A DNA stretch of 47,048 nucleotides from Bacteroidia bacterium (GCA_026391655.1 JAPLDR010000122.1:1-47048); one strand, 5' to 3'. Shown: positions 38,693-47,048, counted from the first letter of the stretch. The notes: generated by a model from the letters alone, not told the origin. A program made the numbers and translations.

Positions 38693-40449
38693 TATGCCAC
38701 TTCCCTCTCTTTTATGATATTCTTCAACTCATTTTCATACCCAACAAATTTTTCCGATTCAAAATCAGAATAGTTCATCTGTCGTAAATTATTGATAATC
38801 CGCTTAAAATAGCCTGATATCTCTGTAAAAGTATCGAATGTAAAATCAAGATTACAAATCTCCATTACTTTTTCGAGCATATATTGCTGCCTTTCGAGTG
38901 GTGTTAACATATCAATTTTGTCGAAAGCATCCTGTTGCAGAATCACAAAGTCGATAATCTCCGATTTCCATAACTTCAGGTGATAATCGATAGGAACGCC
39001 GTCATCACCAAGAATATCAATTTGTTCACTTACTTCCATCCCTCGTTGAAGAATTGTTTTCGCTTCGTTGACCATGGGAATCCATTTAGATCCGATACGT
39101 TTCTCAATATATTCCTCAAACTCAGGATATTCAAGATATTTTGAATACGAATCAATAGGGTTTATTGCAGGATAACGCTTACTGTCGGCACGACTCTGCT
39201 GAAGGGCATAGAAACAGCGGGCCGCTTTCTTAGTCGATTCTGTAACAGGTTCCTTCAGGTTACCACCTGCCGGTGAAACTGTTCCAATAAAAGTTACTGA
39301 CCCCGTTTTGCCGTTATTCAGAAAGACGTAACCTGCTCTGGAATAGAAATTAGCAATAATTGCCGAAAGGTCCATCGGAAATGCATCCTGGCCCGGAAGT
39401 TCTTCAAGGCGATTCGACATTTCGCGTAATGCCTGCGCCCAGCGTGATGTAGAATCGGCCATCATCAGAACTTTAAGGCCCATAGAGCGGTAGTATTCCG
39501 AAATAGTCATCGCTGTGTAAACCGAAGCTTCGCGCGATGCAACGGGCATATTAGAGGTATTTGCAATAATCACCGTACGCTCCATAAGTTTACGGCCAGT
39601 ATGTGGATCTTCGAGTTCAGGAAACTCGGTAAAAATCTCCACTACCTCATTAGCACGTTCGCCACAAGCAGCAATTACCACAATATCAGCCTCAGCCTGT
39701 TTCGAGATCGCATGTTGTAAAACGGTTTTTCCTGTGCCAAAAGGTCCCGGGATAAAGCCTGTACCTCCTTCAACAATCGGATTAATCGTGTCGATGATAC
39801 GAACTCCGGTTTCGAGCAATCTGAATGGACGAGGTTTTTCGCGATATGCCTTAATTGCCTTTTTTACAGGCCATTTCTGAATCATTGTTAACGGAAGTTC
39901 ATTTCCATCATGATCAATCAAAACTGCAATCTGTTCATTAATATTGTATTGACCTTTGCCGACAATGGATTTCACCGTATATTTTCCGTTTAAAACAAAT
40001 GGAACCATTATTTTGTGAGGTTGACCATTTTCAGGGACTTGCGCAAGCCATGAGCCGGCAACCACTTCATCGCCTGGAATTGCCAGTGGCGTGAAATCCC
40101 AAAGTTTATCGACATCAAGCGGGTAAGTATAATCGCCCCTTTTCAGGAATACTCCCTCCATTTTATCTAAATCGTTTTGCAACCCATCGTAGTTTCGCGA
40201 TAAAATACCAGGGCCTAAAACTACTTCAAGCATATGACCGGTAAACTCAACCACATCACCGATTTTGAGCCCCCGTGTGCTTTCAAAAACCTGAACATAG
40301 GCATTCGCACCAATTACTTTTATAATTTCAGCCATCAATTTTGTACCCATTGTCTCCAGATAACAAATCTCATTCTGGGAAACCGGACCATCAGCTTCAA
40401 CAATTACAAGATTGGCTATTATACCTTTAACTTTGCCTTTAGTTGACAT
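38692..40449 (-). CDS. atpA: V-type ATPase subunit A (catalytic)
   Basis: A 585-residue catalytic subunit that hydrolyses or makes ATP in the head. The Walker A loop is GPFGTGKTVLQHA, where many V-type A subunits have GPFGSGKT. Also visible are the non-homologous insert of the A subunit (KLWDFTPLAIPGDEVVAGSW), ACGERANEVVEIFTEFPELE with the catalytic Glu region, MADSTSRWAQALREMSNRLE (Walker B vicinity and arginine), and SRAGYVFLNNGKTGSVTFIG. The C-terminal helical domain ends near LKNIIKEREVA. It is the fourth position of the operon, nine bases after the DUF2764 frame, and is coupled to subunit B. Confidence 0.96.
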   Translation of the reverse strand: MSTKGKVKGIIANLVIVEADGPVSQNEICYLETMGTKLMAEIIKVIGANAYVQVFESTRGLKIGDVVEFTGHMLEVVLGPGILSRNYDGLQNDLDKMEGVFLKRGDYTYPLDVDKLWDFTPLAIPGDEVVAGSWLAQVPENGQPHKIMVPFVLNGKYTVKSIVGKGQYNINEQIAVLIDHDGNELPLTMIQKWPVKKAIKAYREKPRPFRLLETGVRIIDTINPIVEGGTGFIPGPFGTGKTVLQHAISKQAEADIVVIAACGERANEVVEIFTEFPELEDPHTGRKLMERTVIIANTSNMPVASREASVYTAMTISEYYRSMGLKVLMMADSTSRWAQALREMSNRLEELPGQDAFPMDLSAIIANFYSRAGYVFLNNGKTGSVTFIGTVSPAGGNLKEPVTESTKKAARCFYALQQSRADSKRYPAINPIDSYSKYLEYPEFEEYIEKRIGSKWIPMVNEAKTILQRGMEVSEQIDILGDDGVPIDYHLKLWKSEIIDFVILQQDAFDKIDMLTPLERQQYMLEKVMEICNLDFTFDTFTEISGYFKRIINNLRQMNYSDFESEKFVGYENELKNIIKEREVA

Positions 40450-40458
40450 ATACGTTTA

Positions 40459-41310
40459 TTACTTAATTAGTTTATACTCTTCGGGGAATTGAAAAGACCC
40501 TCGTAATTTGTCGATAAATTCCTTAAATACCTTTTTGCCAAATTCCTGATTGAGATTCATCCATCGTTCAATAATTTCGGTCTTTAACAAATAGGCAAAT
40601 ATGTTTTCGATGCTAAAGTAATAGTAAATAGTGTTTTCATCAATCCACGACCATTTAAGAAGATCTGTTTTCCGTTCTCTTTCCAGGAGGTTGGGCTCAT
40701 CAGCAATGCGAATCACGTCGTCGAGATAGGGAAACATTGAAGCAATTCCGAAATCTTTTGCACTGCTGTTACGGATGGTTTCAGCGATTTCGCTTATGCC
40801 TACAATTGCACCAGCCAAATCAATGGCGTAATTTCGGCTGGTAATCGCTGTGAAAATATTGGTAATGGCAAGATTAAACTTAAACCAGGCAGAAATAAAC
40901 TGATTTCCGCATTTTATGGCATCATCAAAATACAGTGTCGTCAGCTGATCTTCCTAACTAAGGCCGGGAACCAGAGGTTGATCATTCAGATAAGCAAGGA
41001 TAAATTTCAGATAATAACCGGGAAAACGCTTATCCTTATAGTCTTCCTGATCTTTCAATTGGAATATAAGATCGGTAAAGGCTTCTGCTGTAATACTTCC
41101 CCGTGGATCGAAGGTAGAATCAGGATTTTTGAGAAACGCAAGCAGGTTATCGTTATCAAATTTCCTATAGAATAATGTTACCAGTTCAAAATCTTTCTGA
41201 TCAAGGTTGTCAGTAAGAATCTGCTTAAATTCCAGGAGACTAACCTGAAGTTTATATTCTTCGAACCGAATTTCCGGAAGACCTGCGATAAGACAATAAT
41301 ACTTACTCAC
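40459..41310 (-). pseudogene. DUF2764 V-ATPase operon gene with in-frame amber codon
   Basis: One reading frame from GTG at 41310 to TAA at 40459, 283 codons, interrupted by a single TAG at 40954..40956. The N-terminal part (118 residues: KYYCLIAGLPEIRFEEYKL, FYRKFDNDNLLAFLKN, DPRGSITAE) and the C-terminal part (DQLTTLYFDDAIKCGNQ, AWFKFNLAITNIFTAIT, AAGIVG-like AGAIVGISEIAETIRNSSAK, LLKWSWIDENTIYYYFSIEN, IIERWMNLNQEFGK) are both DUF2764 and are in the same frame with no gap. The family usually has Trp just before the Glu-Asp that follows the stop (as I recall, SWED), so the lesion looks like TGG to TAG. DUF2764 stands where subunit C stands in other V/A-type operons and may connect stalk and ring. 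Because TAG is a normal stop elsewhere in the window, readthrough is not expected. Confidence 0.85.
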
Positions 41311-41325
41311 GAGAATATAATTTAC

Positions 41326-41943
41326 TTATTTTTTATCGAACAGAAATTCAACAACTTTAGGGCGAAGATACTCCTGAAAAAAGGTGATGAAATCCTGATC
41401 GGTAAAACTTATCTTGTAGCCACCCTGATCCGGAGTAACCTGAAAACCAGACTTTAGTCCGTTTACAGTTTCGATTGAAAATCCCTTGTTTAACAAGCCT
41501 TTAGCAGCGGAATTAAAGTACTCGGCAATAGCTTTTTCATCCTTTTCTGGAATAAGGATCTTCATGTTAAGATCAGTTTCATTACTGGAAGCCCAGTTTT
41601 TAACCATCAATTCAATGGTTTTTTGAATAAAGTGGATATCACTCATTCCTGCTTTGATCGTTGATGATGTAATTGACCCGTTAACCAGATTAACAACCTC
41701 GAGTTTCAAAGCCTCGATAGCTTGTTTGGCAGCAAGTTTAATTTCGGAATTTGTGTTTTCTTTGATATCTGTTGCTTTTTTATTTGCTGCTGCCAATATC
41801 TGATCAGCCTCATTTTTAGCGGTATTCAATATTTGAATTGCATCAGCTTTGGCCTTTGAAATTATCAGGTCAGCATCCTCCTGCCCTTTTGATATTCCTT
41901 CCTGATAAATTTTATCGGTGAGTTCCTGAAGTCTGTTATTCAT
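41326..41943 (-). CDS. atpE: V-type ATPase subunit E (peripheral stalk)
   Basis: A 205-residue peripheral stalk subunit. The N-terminal half is a long alanine-rich helix for stalk pairing (LIISKAKADAIQILNTAKNE, ILAAANKKATDIKE), and the C-terminal half is a globular domain that binds the head (LNMKILIPEKDEKAIAEYFN, GLKSGFQVTPDQGGYKISFT, FFQEYLRPKVVEFLF). It is the first gene of the V-ATPase operon, 15 bases before the DUF2764 frame, with a 313-base divergent region upstream. In two-stalk V-type enzymes E pairs with a small G/H subunit; no such gene is seen here, so another protein, or a gene elsewhere, must fill that role. Confidence 0.9.
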   Translation of the reverse strand: MNNRLQELTDKIYQEGISKGQEDADLIISKAKADAIQILNTAKNEADQILAAANKKATDIKENTNSEIKLAAKQAIEALKLEVVNLVNGSITSSTIKAGMSDIHFIQKTIELMVKNWASSNETDLNMKILIPEKDEKAIAEYFNSAAKGLLNKGFSIETVNGLKSGFQVTPDQGGYKISFTDQDFITFFQEYLRPKVVEFLFDKK

Positions 41944-42256
41944 AATAGTTTAGTTTTAAATAAGTTAAAATTTCCGAACACCAAGTCGACAACAAATGAA
42001 TCACTAAAAAAAACTGAAAATTCAGCGGGCTAATTTATAAAACTTCTTCACAAAAAAGTGATGATGGAAAAATATAATATCTGGATTTGCCTGCCTATTT
42101 TAAAACTTAACAATTAATTTATATTCAAATTTATTATCATCCTTTATCACGTAAAACCAATGCAATGTCCTATTTTAGTATCATTCAAATGAAGTACAAT
42201 TATTGATCATACAAAAATTCAGACAATACTCTCATAATATTATAAATCAATTATTT
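41944..42256. other. Divergent AT-rich region, V-ATPase operon and HAD gene
   Basis: The region holds the promoters for the minus-strand V-ATPase operon and the plus-strand HAD gene. I found no clear TTTG-N19-TAnnTTTG match on either strand. A TTG at 42203 could extend the HAD gene by 18 residues without family similarity. Nothing else was recognised. Confidence 0.5.
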
Positions 42257-43105
42257 ATGTCAGAAGTAAAAATGGTTGTTACCGATCTTGACGGAACCCT
42301 TTTGCAATCCGACCAATCGATCAGCCTTAAAGATAAAGAGACGCTCGAAAGATTAGGAAACTTAGGGGTTTGCAGGGTTGCTGCAACGGGTCGTAATCTT
42401 TTTAAAGTCAGGCAGGTATTAAATGAGAATTCACCTTTTGATTATGTGATTGTTTCTTCAGGTGCTGGAATAATGGATTGGAAATCCCAAAAGCTGATCC
42501 GGACTTTATCTATTCCCGCTGATTTAACCGGAGAAATTATACATTACCTGATCAGTGAAAACCAAAATTTTAAAGTATCGCGTGAATTACCCGATAATCA
42601 TAATTTTGGGTGGTGGGAAAGCTTTGATTGTCCGGAGCTTAAAAGGTATGTCGAACATCATAAAAAACTGGGAGATGCAGTTAAAATTGATCCTGAAAAT
42701 CCTTTTATCTCATCACAATTTTTGATGTTTTTCCCGAGCGAAAGCAATCAATTTGAGCTCGTTAGAGATAAAATACTATTGGCATTCCCAGGGTTAAGTG
42801 TAATCAGAACTACTTCGCCACTTGACCCAAATTACACCTGGATGGAAGTTTTTCCGAATGGGGTTTCAAAGGCACATGGAATCGAGGAGATTTGCCGGAT
42901 AACCGGTATTGCCAGAGAAAATACACTTGGCATCGGAAATGATTTCAATGATCTTGAAATGCTCGATTTTACCCATCATTCGTATGTAGTTGGCAATGCA
43001 CCCGAAGAACTTAAAATTAAATACCTGATTAGCCCGGCTCATAACGAAGATGGATTCAGCCATGCTGTGAATCAACATTTAAAGGATGAAGGAAAGATAA
43101 TATGA
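42257..43105 (+). CDS. HAD-superfamily Cof-type phosphatase
   Basis: A 282-residue haloacid-dehalogenase-type phosphatase with a C2B cap. The start is the ATG at 42257, five residues before motif I (VVTDLDGTLL, nucleophile Asp and acid/base Asp). Motif II is AATGRN, the motif III lysine is in NGVSKAHGIEEI, and motif IV is GIGNDFNDLEML with the metal-binding Asp pair. The end, YVVGNAPEELKIKY, is typical of Cof-like proteins that act on sugar phosphates or flavin phosphates; the substrate cannot be assigned. The cap contains FPSESNQFELVRDKILLAFP. The stop overlaps the next start by four bases (ATGA), so it is translationally coupled to the ThuA-like gene. Confidence 0.9.
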   Translation: MSEVKMVVTDLDGTLLQSDQSISLKDKETLERLGNLGVCRVAATGRNLFKVRQVLNENSPFDYVIVSSGAGIMDWKSQKLIRTLSIPADLTGEIIHYLISENQNFKVSRELPDNHNFGWWESFDCPELKRYVEHHKKLGDAVKIDPENPFISSQFLMFFPSESNQFELVRDKILLAFPGLSVIRTTSPLDPNYTWMEVFPNGVSKAHGIEEICRITGIARENTLGIGNDFNDLEMLDFTHHSYVVGNAPEELKIKYLISPAHNEDGFSHAVNQHLKDEGKII

Positions 43106-43818
43106 AAACGCGATTACTCCTGACTTTTTTAATTATTTTATTATTCGTAAGTTTCAATACTTCAGCAAGTAAATTGAAAATTATTATTGTTACAGGTGGA
43201 CATGATTTTGATCGGGAGTCATTTTTTCAAATGTTTGATTCATTCAAAAGCCTGTCATATATTGAACTTGTTCATCCTGACGCAAGAGTTCTGTTAGGAA
43301 CTATTGATCTTGCTTCATTTGATGCTGTGGTTTTTTACGATATGCCAAAAACAATCACCGACGAAGAAAAAGATTCCTACTACAGATTATTAAAAGCTGG
43401 TAAAGGGCTTTTATTCTTGCACCATTCGATTTGCGCTTATCAGGATTGGCCTGAATTTGAGAATATTATAGGAGGAAAATATTACGAAAAGAAAAAGAAC
43501 GATAAATTTGGAGCCTCATCCTACCAACACGATGTCGGTTTCAATGTTCATTTGGTACATAATTCGCATCCTGTAACCCGGGGAATGAAAGACTTTGTAC
43601 TGCATGACGAGGTTTATGGCAATCTGGAAATTCTCCCTGAAATCTATCCACTTCTTTCAACAGATCATCCGAAAAGCAATTTACTGATTGGCTGGACTTT
43701 AAAAAAGGGAGACTCAAAAATTGTGTTTATCCAGCCCGGACATGACAAATACAGTTTTACTAATCCCGCCTACAGGCGACTAATTGAGCAAGCAATCAGC
43801 TATATCACTGCAGATTAA
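43102..43818 (+). CDS. ThuA-like domain protein, exported
   Basis: A 238-residue protein with an N-terminal signal peptide (RLLLTFLIILLFVSFNTSAS) and one ThuA domain, a class-I-glutamine-amidotransferase-like fold. Motifs are IIIVTGGHDFDRESFFQMFD, FDAVVFYDMPKTITDEEKDS, GKGLLFLHHSICAYQDWPEF, GGKYYEK, SHPVTRGMKDFVLHDEVYGN and KIVFIQPGHDKYSFTNPAYR. Unlike amidotransferases there is no nucleophile elbow Cys; the HHSI segment takes its place. ThuA-like proteins occur with sugar-catabolism genes and some are proposed to modify sugars, but no such genes are near here. It is translationally coupled to the upstream HAD phosphatase, which hints at a shared phospho-sugar or glycoside substrate; this is weak inference. 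Confidence 0.85.
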   Translation: MKTRLLLTFLIILLFVSFNTSASKLKIIIVTGGHDFDRESFFQMFDSFKSLSYIELVHPDARVLLGTIDLASFDAVVFYDMPKTITDEEKDSYYRLLKAGKGLLFLHHSICAYQDWPEFENIIGGKYYEKKKNDKFGASSYQHDVGFNVHLVHNSHPVTRGMKDFVLHDEVYGNLEILPEIYPLLSTDHPKSNLLIGWTLKKGDSKIVFIQPGHDKYSFTNPAYRRLIEQAISYITAD

Positions 43819-43905
43819 AGTAATACTCCTGCAATTAATATGTTGTACTATCGTTTCAGATTTTCAGTTGACAATTACAGATTTATATCTATATAAATCT
43901 GACAA

Positions 43906-45078
43906 TCAATGCCTTGTTGGAATTTTAATTTCGATTATCGCACCCGTTGGTTCGTGGTTTCCAGCCGTGATAAATCCCGAATGCGCATCCACAATCAGTT
44001 TCGCAAGATGGAGCCCCATACCCGTATTCTGATCAAAATGTGCTTCAAGGTTACCGAGAGGCATATAAATATTCTCCATGGCAACTTTCGAGAATCCTTT
44101 TCCATAATCAGCAATTGTGATTTTCAAAAGTCCTTTTGCTTCATTGAATATTTTGACCTCAATCTTTCCCTTTTTGGGTGAAAATTTAAAGGAATTATCT
44201 AAAATTGCAGCAAAACATTTTAAAAGGTATTTATGATCACCTTTAAGAAAGGAATTGGTTGTTTCGTTTTGGAAAATAATTTCAATACTCTTCTCAGAAA
44301 ACTTTGTTTTACACTGATCTATTGCATGCCTGATTACTTTAGCAAGATCAATTTCAATCATTATCAATGCTTTCTCTCCCTTTAACCGAAGCGTTGAAGC
44401 CTCAAGAATATTATTTGAGAATCTTTCGAGTCGCTTTACCGATGTGTCAAGAAGAGAGAAATAGCGGTTTACCTCATCAGTATAATTGTAACGGCCAATT
44501 AATGCCAGACTTCCCAGAATGCCATTGAGCGGAGTTCTGATCTCGTGACTGATAAGATTCAGAAATTCAACTTTGGCAATCGACAGTAATTCAAGCTCCT
44601 TTTTAGCTTGTCCCAGTTTTTTTAATGATTCTTCAAGTTCAATCGTTCTTTGAGCAACTTTTGCTTCAAGTATCTGATTCATATTCTTTGACATCTCCCG
44701 GCTATATTTCAGTTCGAGGTGAATTCTTGCTTTCATCATCAATTCACTCCAAACAAAAGGCCTTGTAATATAATCATCACCACCCGATTCATATATTTCT
44801 TTGACAAAGATCAACTCTGCGCTGCCAACGATAAATATCACAGGAGTACCTCGGAGACTTGTATTTGATTTTATCGACTCACAAGTCTGATAACTATCCT
44901 TTCCGGTCATTTCTGCTTCAATAAAGACCAGATCAAAAGATTCTTCAGTTAATAACAGCAATCCTTCTTTACCACTTGCTACAGTTTTAACCCCAAAATC
45001 ATTTGCAACCAACATCTCCTGAAGAGAAGCCCTGTTCACTTTATTATCATCAATAACTAAGATATTGAATTTCTTCAT
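43906..45078 (-). CDS. Receiver-histidine kinase hybrid with degenerate receiver
   Basis: A 390-residue soluble protein: a receiver domain at about 1-118, a coiled linker at about 120-168, a HisKA dimerisation domain with phospho-acceptor His178 (FLNLISHEIRTPLNGILGSL), and a HATPase domain at about 270-388 with N-box ILDNSFKFSP, G1 ADYGKGFSK and G2 NTGMGLHLAK. There are no membrane segments. The receiver keeps the acidic pair Asp10-Asp11, but the phospho-acceptor position is Glu54 (DLVFIEAEM, where active receivers have Asp), the conserved Lys is Arg106 (DDYITRPF), and the Thr/Ser switch position is Val84. Phosphorylation of this receiver is therefore unlikely. Glu may lock it in an active-like state. 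The kinase motifs are intact, so it should still autophosphorylate on His178. No cognate response regulator is adjacent. It is convergent with the ThuA-like gene. Confidence 0.88.
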   Translation of the reverse strand: MKKFNILVIDDNKVNRASLQEMLVANDFGVKTVASGKEGLLLLTEESFDLVFIEAEMTGKDSYQTCESIKSNTSLRGTPVIFIVGSAELIFVKEIYESGGDDYITRPFVWSELMMKARIHLELKYSREMSKNMNQILEAKVAQRTIELEESLKKLGQAKKELELLSIAKVEFLNLISHEIRTPLNGILGSLALIGRYNYTDEVNRYFSLLDTSVKRLERFSNNILEASTLRLKGEKALIMIEIDLAKVIRHAIDQCKTKFSEKSIEIIFQNETTNSFLKGDHKYLLKCFAAILDNSFKFSPKKGKIEVKIFNEAKGLLKITIADYGKGFSKVAMENIYMPLGNLEAHFDQNTGMGLHLAKLIVDAHSGFITAGNHEPTGAIIEIKIPTRH

Positions 45079-45225
45079 ACTGGATGAAATATTGGTCGAT
45101 TAACGGTTTGTTTTTCAAATTTACAAAAATATATCAAATTACCTAACCTAATAATAAAATTTTGCGCATTCGGTGTAATTATTAAGCCGTCGATAAAAAT
45201 GCCAGCACCTTTAAAATTCGTTGTA

Positions 45226-45233
45226 TATCTTTG
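45226..45233 (+). promoter_or_regulatory. Candidate -7 box before mnmH (TATCTTTG)
   Basis: TATCTTTG matches TAnnTTTG, 40 bases before the mnmH ATG. No TTTG was found at the expected -33 position. Confidence 0.35.
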
Positions 45234-45273
45234 ACCAGTTAAAATATCCAAAGTTTTTTTCAATAGACTGTTT

Positions 45274-46296
45274 ATGCAAATTCTTAATGCTGATGAATTT
45301 TTAACCTTAAAAAAATCGCTTCCTGTGGTGGATGTGAGGTCGCCCGGAGAGTTTGCTGAAGGGCATATTCCGGGTGCAACCAATATCCCGATTTTTGATG
45401 ATAAGGAACGGGCAATCATCGGGACGATTTATAAAAGTAAGGGACGATTTCCCGCAATTGAAAAGGGGTTGGAGATTGTCGGACCAAAAATGGCGCAATT
45501 TGTTCGTGAGGCTGTCGTTATAGCCTCTTCGGGACGATTATTGGTTCATTGCTGGCGGGGTGGAATGCGTTCCGAGAGCATGGCGTGGTTATTCGAAAGA
45601 GTTGGAATTGAATGCTTTACTTTACAAGGAGGATATAAATCGTATCGGAATTATTTGTTTGAAAAAGTAGGTGACCTTCCGCATTTAATTGTAATCGAAG
45701 GTCATACAGGAAGCGGAAAAACTGAAATTCTTTTGAGACTGAAAACATTGGGCGAACAGGTTATTGATCTTGAAGGACTTGCCAATCATAAAGGTTCTGT
45801 TTTCGGTGGAATTGGCCAGGAGACTCAACCCACAACGCAACAGTTTCAAAATGTTCTGTTCGAAGATGTCTTTGGGTTTGACCTGTCGAAAAGGGTTTGG
45901 ATCGAAGGTGAAAGTCAGACTGTCGGGAGGGTTTTTCTCCCTGATCCACTATGGTACAAAATGAATGAAGCACAATGCATTGAGATTTTGGTGCCCCGGA
46001 GTGAGCGAGTCAGCCGACTGGTCATTGAATATGGCACTCTTCCGGAAGAATTGATGGAAAATGCAATAATCAACCTCTCTAAACGGCTTGGAGATCAGCG
46101 CATGAATGAGATTCTTTCTTACTATCGCGAAAAAAATCTGGATCGTGTTGCCGGTAAGTTACTCGAATACTACGATCTAACGTATCAATTTAGTCGCGAT
46201 AAGTACAAAAGAAAATTGACAGAAATTGTTCTTCCCAATGGCAATGCTCTTGCCAATGCGGAATTAATTCTTGAAAAAGCGGCCAATCTTTTTTAA
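45274..46296 (+). CDS. mnmH: tRNA 2-selenouridine synthase
   Basis: A 340-residue enzyme (SelU) that replaces sulfur by selenium at the wobble 2-thiouridine of certain tRNAs, through a geranylated intermediate, using selenophosphate. The N-terminal rhodanese domain (about 1-125) has VVDVRSPGEFAEGHIPGATN and the active-site Cys93 in LLVHCWRGGMRSESMAW. The C-terminal part has a P-loop GHTGSGKTEI at about 143-152 and the family segments DLEGLANHKGSVFGGIG and VWIEGESQTVGRVFLP. It is full-length. The selenophosphate synthetase gene follows after 51 bases on the same strand, giving a two-gene selenium unit. A long open frame on the opposite strand (45075..45419) is a shadow of this gene. Confidence 0.96.
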   Translation: MQILNADEFLTLKKSLPVVDVRSPGEFAEGHIPGATNIPIFDDKERAIIGTIYKSKGRFPAIEKGLEIVGPKMAQFVREAVVIASSGRLLVHCWRGGMRSESMAWLFERVGIECFTLQGGYKSYRNYLFEKVGDLPHLIVIEGHTGSGKTEILLRLKTLGEQVIDLEGLANHKGSVFGGIGQETQPTTQQFQNVLFEDVFGFDLSKRVWIEGESQTVGRVFLPDPLWYKMNEAQCIEILVPRSERVSRLVIEYGTLPEELMENAIINLSKRLGDQRMNEILSYYREKNLDRVAGKLLEYYDLTYQFSRDKYKRKLTEIVLPNGNALANAELILEKAANLF

Positions 46297-46347
46297 AAAT
46301 CAACTTTTTAAAATTATTAATAATTCTCAATATCAATCACATATAAC

Positions 46348-47048
46348 ATGAGCGATCTTAATATTTTGCCTGACAATTCTCCGGTAAAACTCACCCAATA
46401 CTCACATGGAGCTGGTTGCGGATGTAAAATATCTCCTAAGGTTTTGAATGCAATTCTGGCACAATGCAAAACCGAATTCTCCGATCCATTATTGATGGTT
46501 GGCAATAGTACACTTGATGATGCTGCAGTTTACGATATTGGTAACAATCAGGTAATCATCTCAACTACAGATTTTTTCATGCCAATTGTTGATGACCCGT
46601 ACGACTTCGGAGGTATTGCATCGGTTAATGCCATCAGCGATATTTATGCGATGGGTGGAACACCTTTAATGGCTATAGCAATCCTGTGCTGGCCCGTCAA
46701 TAAGCTCTCATCCGAAATAGCAGGTCAGGTTATCGAAGGGGCAAAGCAAGCTTGCGCACGGGCCGGTATTGCCATCGCCGGAGGTCACAGTATCGATGGA
46801 CCGGAACCTATCTTCGGATTGGCAGTTACAGGAATTGCACAAAAAGACCAGATCCGGCTCAATTGCTCTGCAACAGCGGGTTGCGAACTATATTTAACGA
46901 AACCGTTGGGAATTGGCATTTTATCGACCGCTCAAAAACAAGGAATTCTTAAAGAGGAAGACCGTCAAAGCGCTCGTAATTTAATGCTCACAATCAATAC
47001 AATTGGTAAAGAACTTGGACTGCAGACCGAAGTCAAGGCGATGACTGA
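46348..47048 (+). CDS. selD: Selenophosphate synthetase, 3' end outside window
   Basis: An open frame from ATG at 46348 to the window edge, 233 codons, with the start of SelD. This enzyme makes selenophosphate from selenide and ATP. The catalytic region is [18 protein letters not shown] with Cys24 and Cys26 (Cys24 lines up with the essential Cys17 of the E. coli enzyme; some homologues have selenocysteine here, but this one does not) and Lys27. Further motifs are [64 protein letters not shown] and [13 protein letters not shown]. The sequence stops at VKAMT, before the C-terminal domain. It directly follows mnmH, so its product probably serves tRNA selenation here. Whether selenoproteins are also made cannot be judged from the window. 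Confidence 0.96.
   Translation, partial: MSDLNILPDNSPVKLTQYSHGAGCGCKISPKVLNAILAQCKTEFSDPLLMVGNSTLDDAAVYDIGNNQVIISTTDFFMPIVDDPYDFGGIASVNAISDIYAMGGTPLMAIAILCWPVNKLSSEIAGQVIEGAKQACARAGIAIAGGHSIDGPEPIFGLAVTGIAQKDQIRLNCSATAGCELYLTKPLGIGILSTAQKQGILKEEDRQSARNLMLTINTIGKELGLQTEVKAMT

Noticed and set aside
40459-40818. A separate 119-residue gene in the V-ATPase operon
   Set aside because: The same frame continues upstream with DUF2764 similarity to the amber codon, so it is the second half of one gene.
40954-40956. Recoding of TAG as an amino acid
   Set aside because: TAG is used as the ordinary stop of sucB (34181..34183) and ywbE (12057..12059), and no pyrrolysine genes are seen, so a nonsense change or sequence error is more likely.
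45075-45419. A 114-codon open frame on the minus strand ending at the start of the histidine kinase gene
   Set aside because: It lies antisense to mnmH, has no family features and its codons mirror the mnmH frame, so it is a shadow.

Overview
The window is chromosomal DNA of a member of the Bacteroidota, probably near the Bacteroidales/Marinilabiliales (lineage inferred from gene families and order, not from a marker-gene tree). The signs are an AT-rich sequence, start sites without clear Shine-Dalgarno motifs, several exact matches to the Bacteroidota promoter (TTTG, 19 bases, TAnnTTTG), DUF6340 lipoproteins, a fused E1 alpha/beta 2-oxoacid dehydrogenase, the pyrG-yidC pair, an eight-Cys-free but Fe-S type AddB-like nuclease standing alone, and a bacterial V-type ATPase operon with DUF2764. 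No rRNA, tRNA, CRISPR array, prophage or transposase gene was seen.

Layout. 1-2.7 kb: three tandem DUF6340-type lipoproteins on the minus strand, the first cut by the window edge. 2.7-5.2 kb: a double-domain universal stress protein and the dipeptidase pepD. 5.4-6.2 kb: a DUF2490 protein. 6.16-10.76 kb: a vitamin B12 uptake locus made of a promoter, a cobalamin riboswitch, a PKD-like surface lipoprotein, a BtuB-type TonB-dependent receptor and a BtuG-like beta-propeller lipoprotein. 10.8-12.7 kb: a PAP2 phosphatase, ywbE and ribH. 12.9-15.3 kb: a fused branched-chain-type E1 gene broken by an internal deletion. 15.5-17.4 kb: a mevalonate-kinase-like GHMP kinase and a UbiA prenyltransferase. 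17.4-18.0 kb: a GxxExxY gene framed by related inverted repeats. 18.4-19.9 kb: a DUF1848 protein overlapping a small hypothetical gene. 20.0-30.0 kb: yidC, pyrG, a DUF349 protein, trmD and the AddB-like nuclease. 30.2-34.2 kb: 2-oxoglutarate dehydrogenase E1 and E2. 34.3-41.9 kb: the V-ATPase operon on the minus strand (E, DUF2764, A, B, D, I, K). 42.3-45.1 kb: a HAD phosphatase, a ThuA-like protein and a histidine kinase with a degenerate receiver. 45.3 kb to the end: mnmH and the start of selD, which together make 2-selenouridine in tRNA.

Most of the window is ordinary housekeeping. The points most worth attention are two damaged genes (a deletion plus frameshift in the fused E1, and an in-frame amber codon in DUF2764 at the subunit C position of the V-ATPase), the GxxExxY cassette with inverted-repeat ends, the receiver domain with Glu in place of the phospho-acceptor Asp, the Na+-type ligand pattern in the V-ATPase K ring, and the riboswitch-controlled B12 surface-uptake operon with an accessory lipoprotein. 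I did not find a clearly new multi-gene defence or mobile system.
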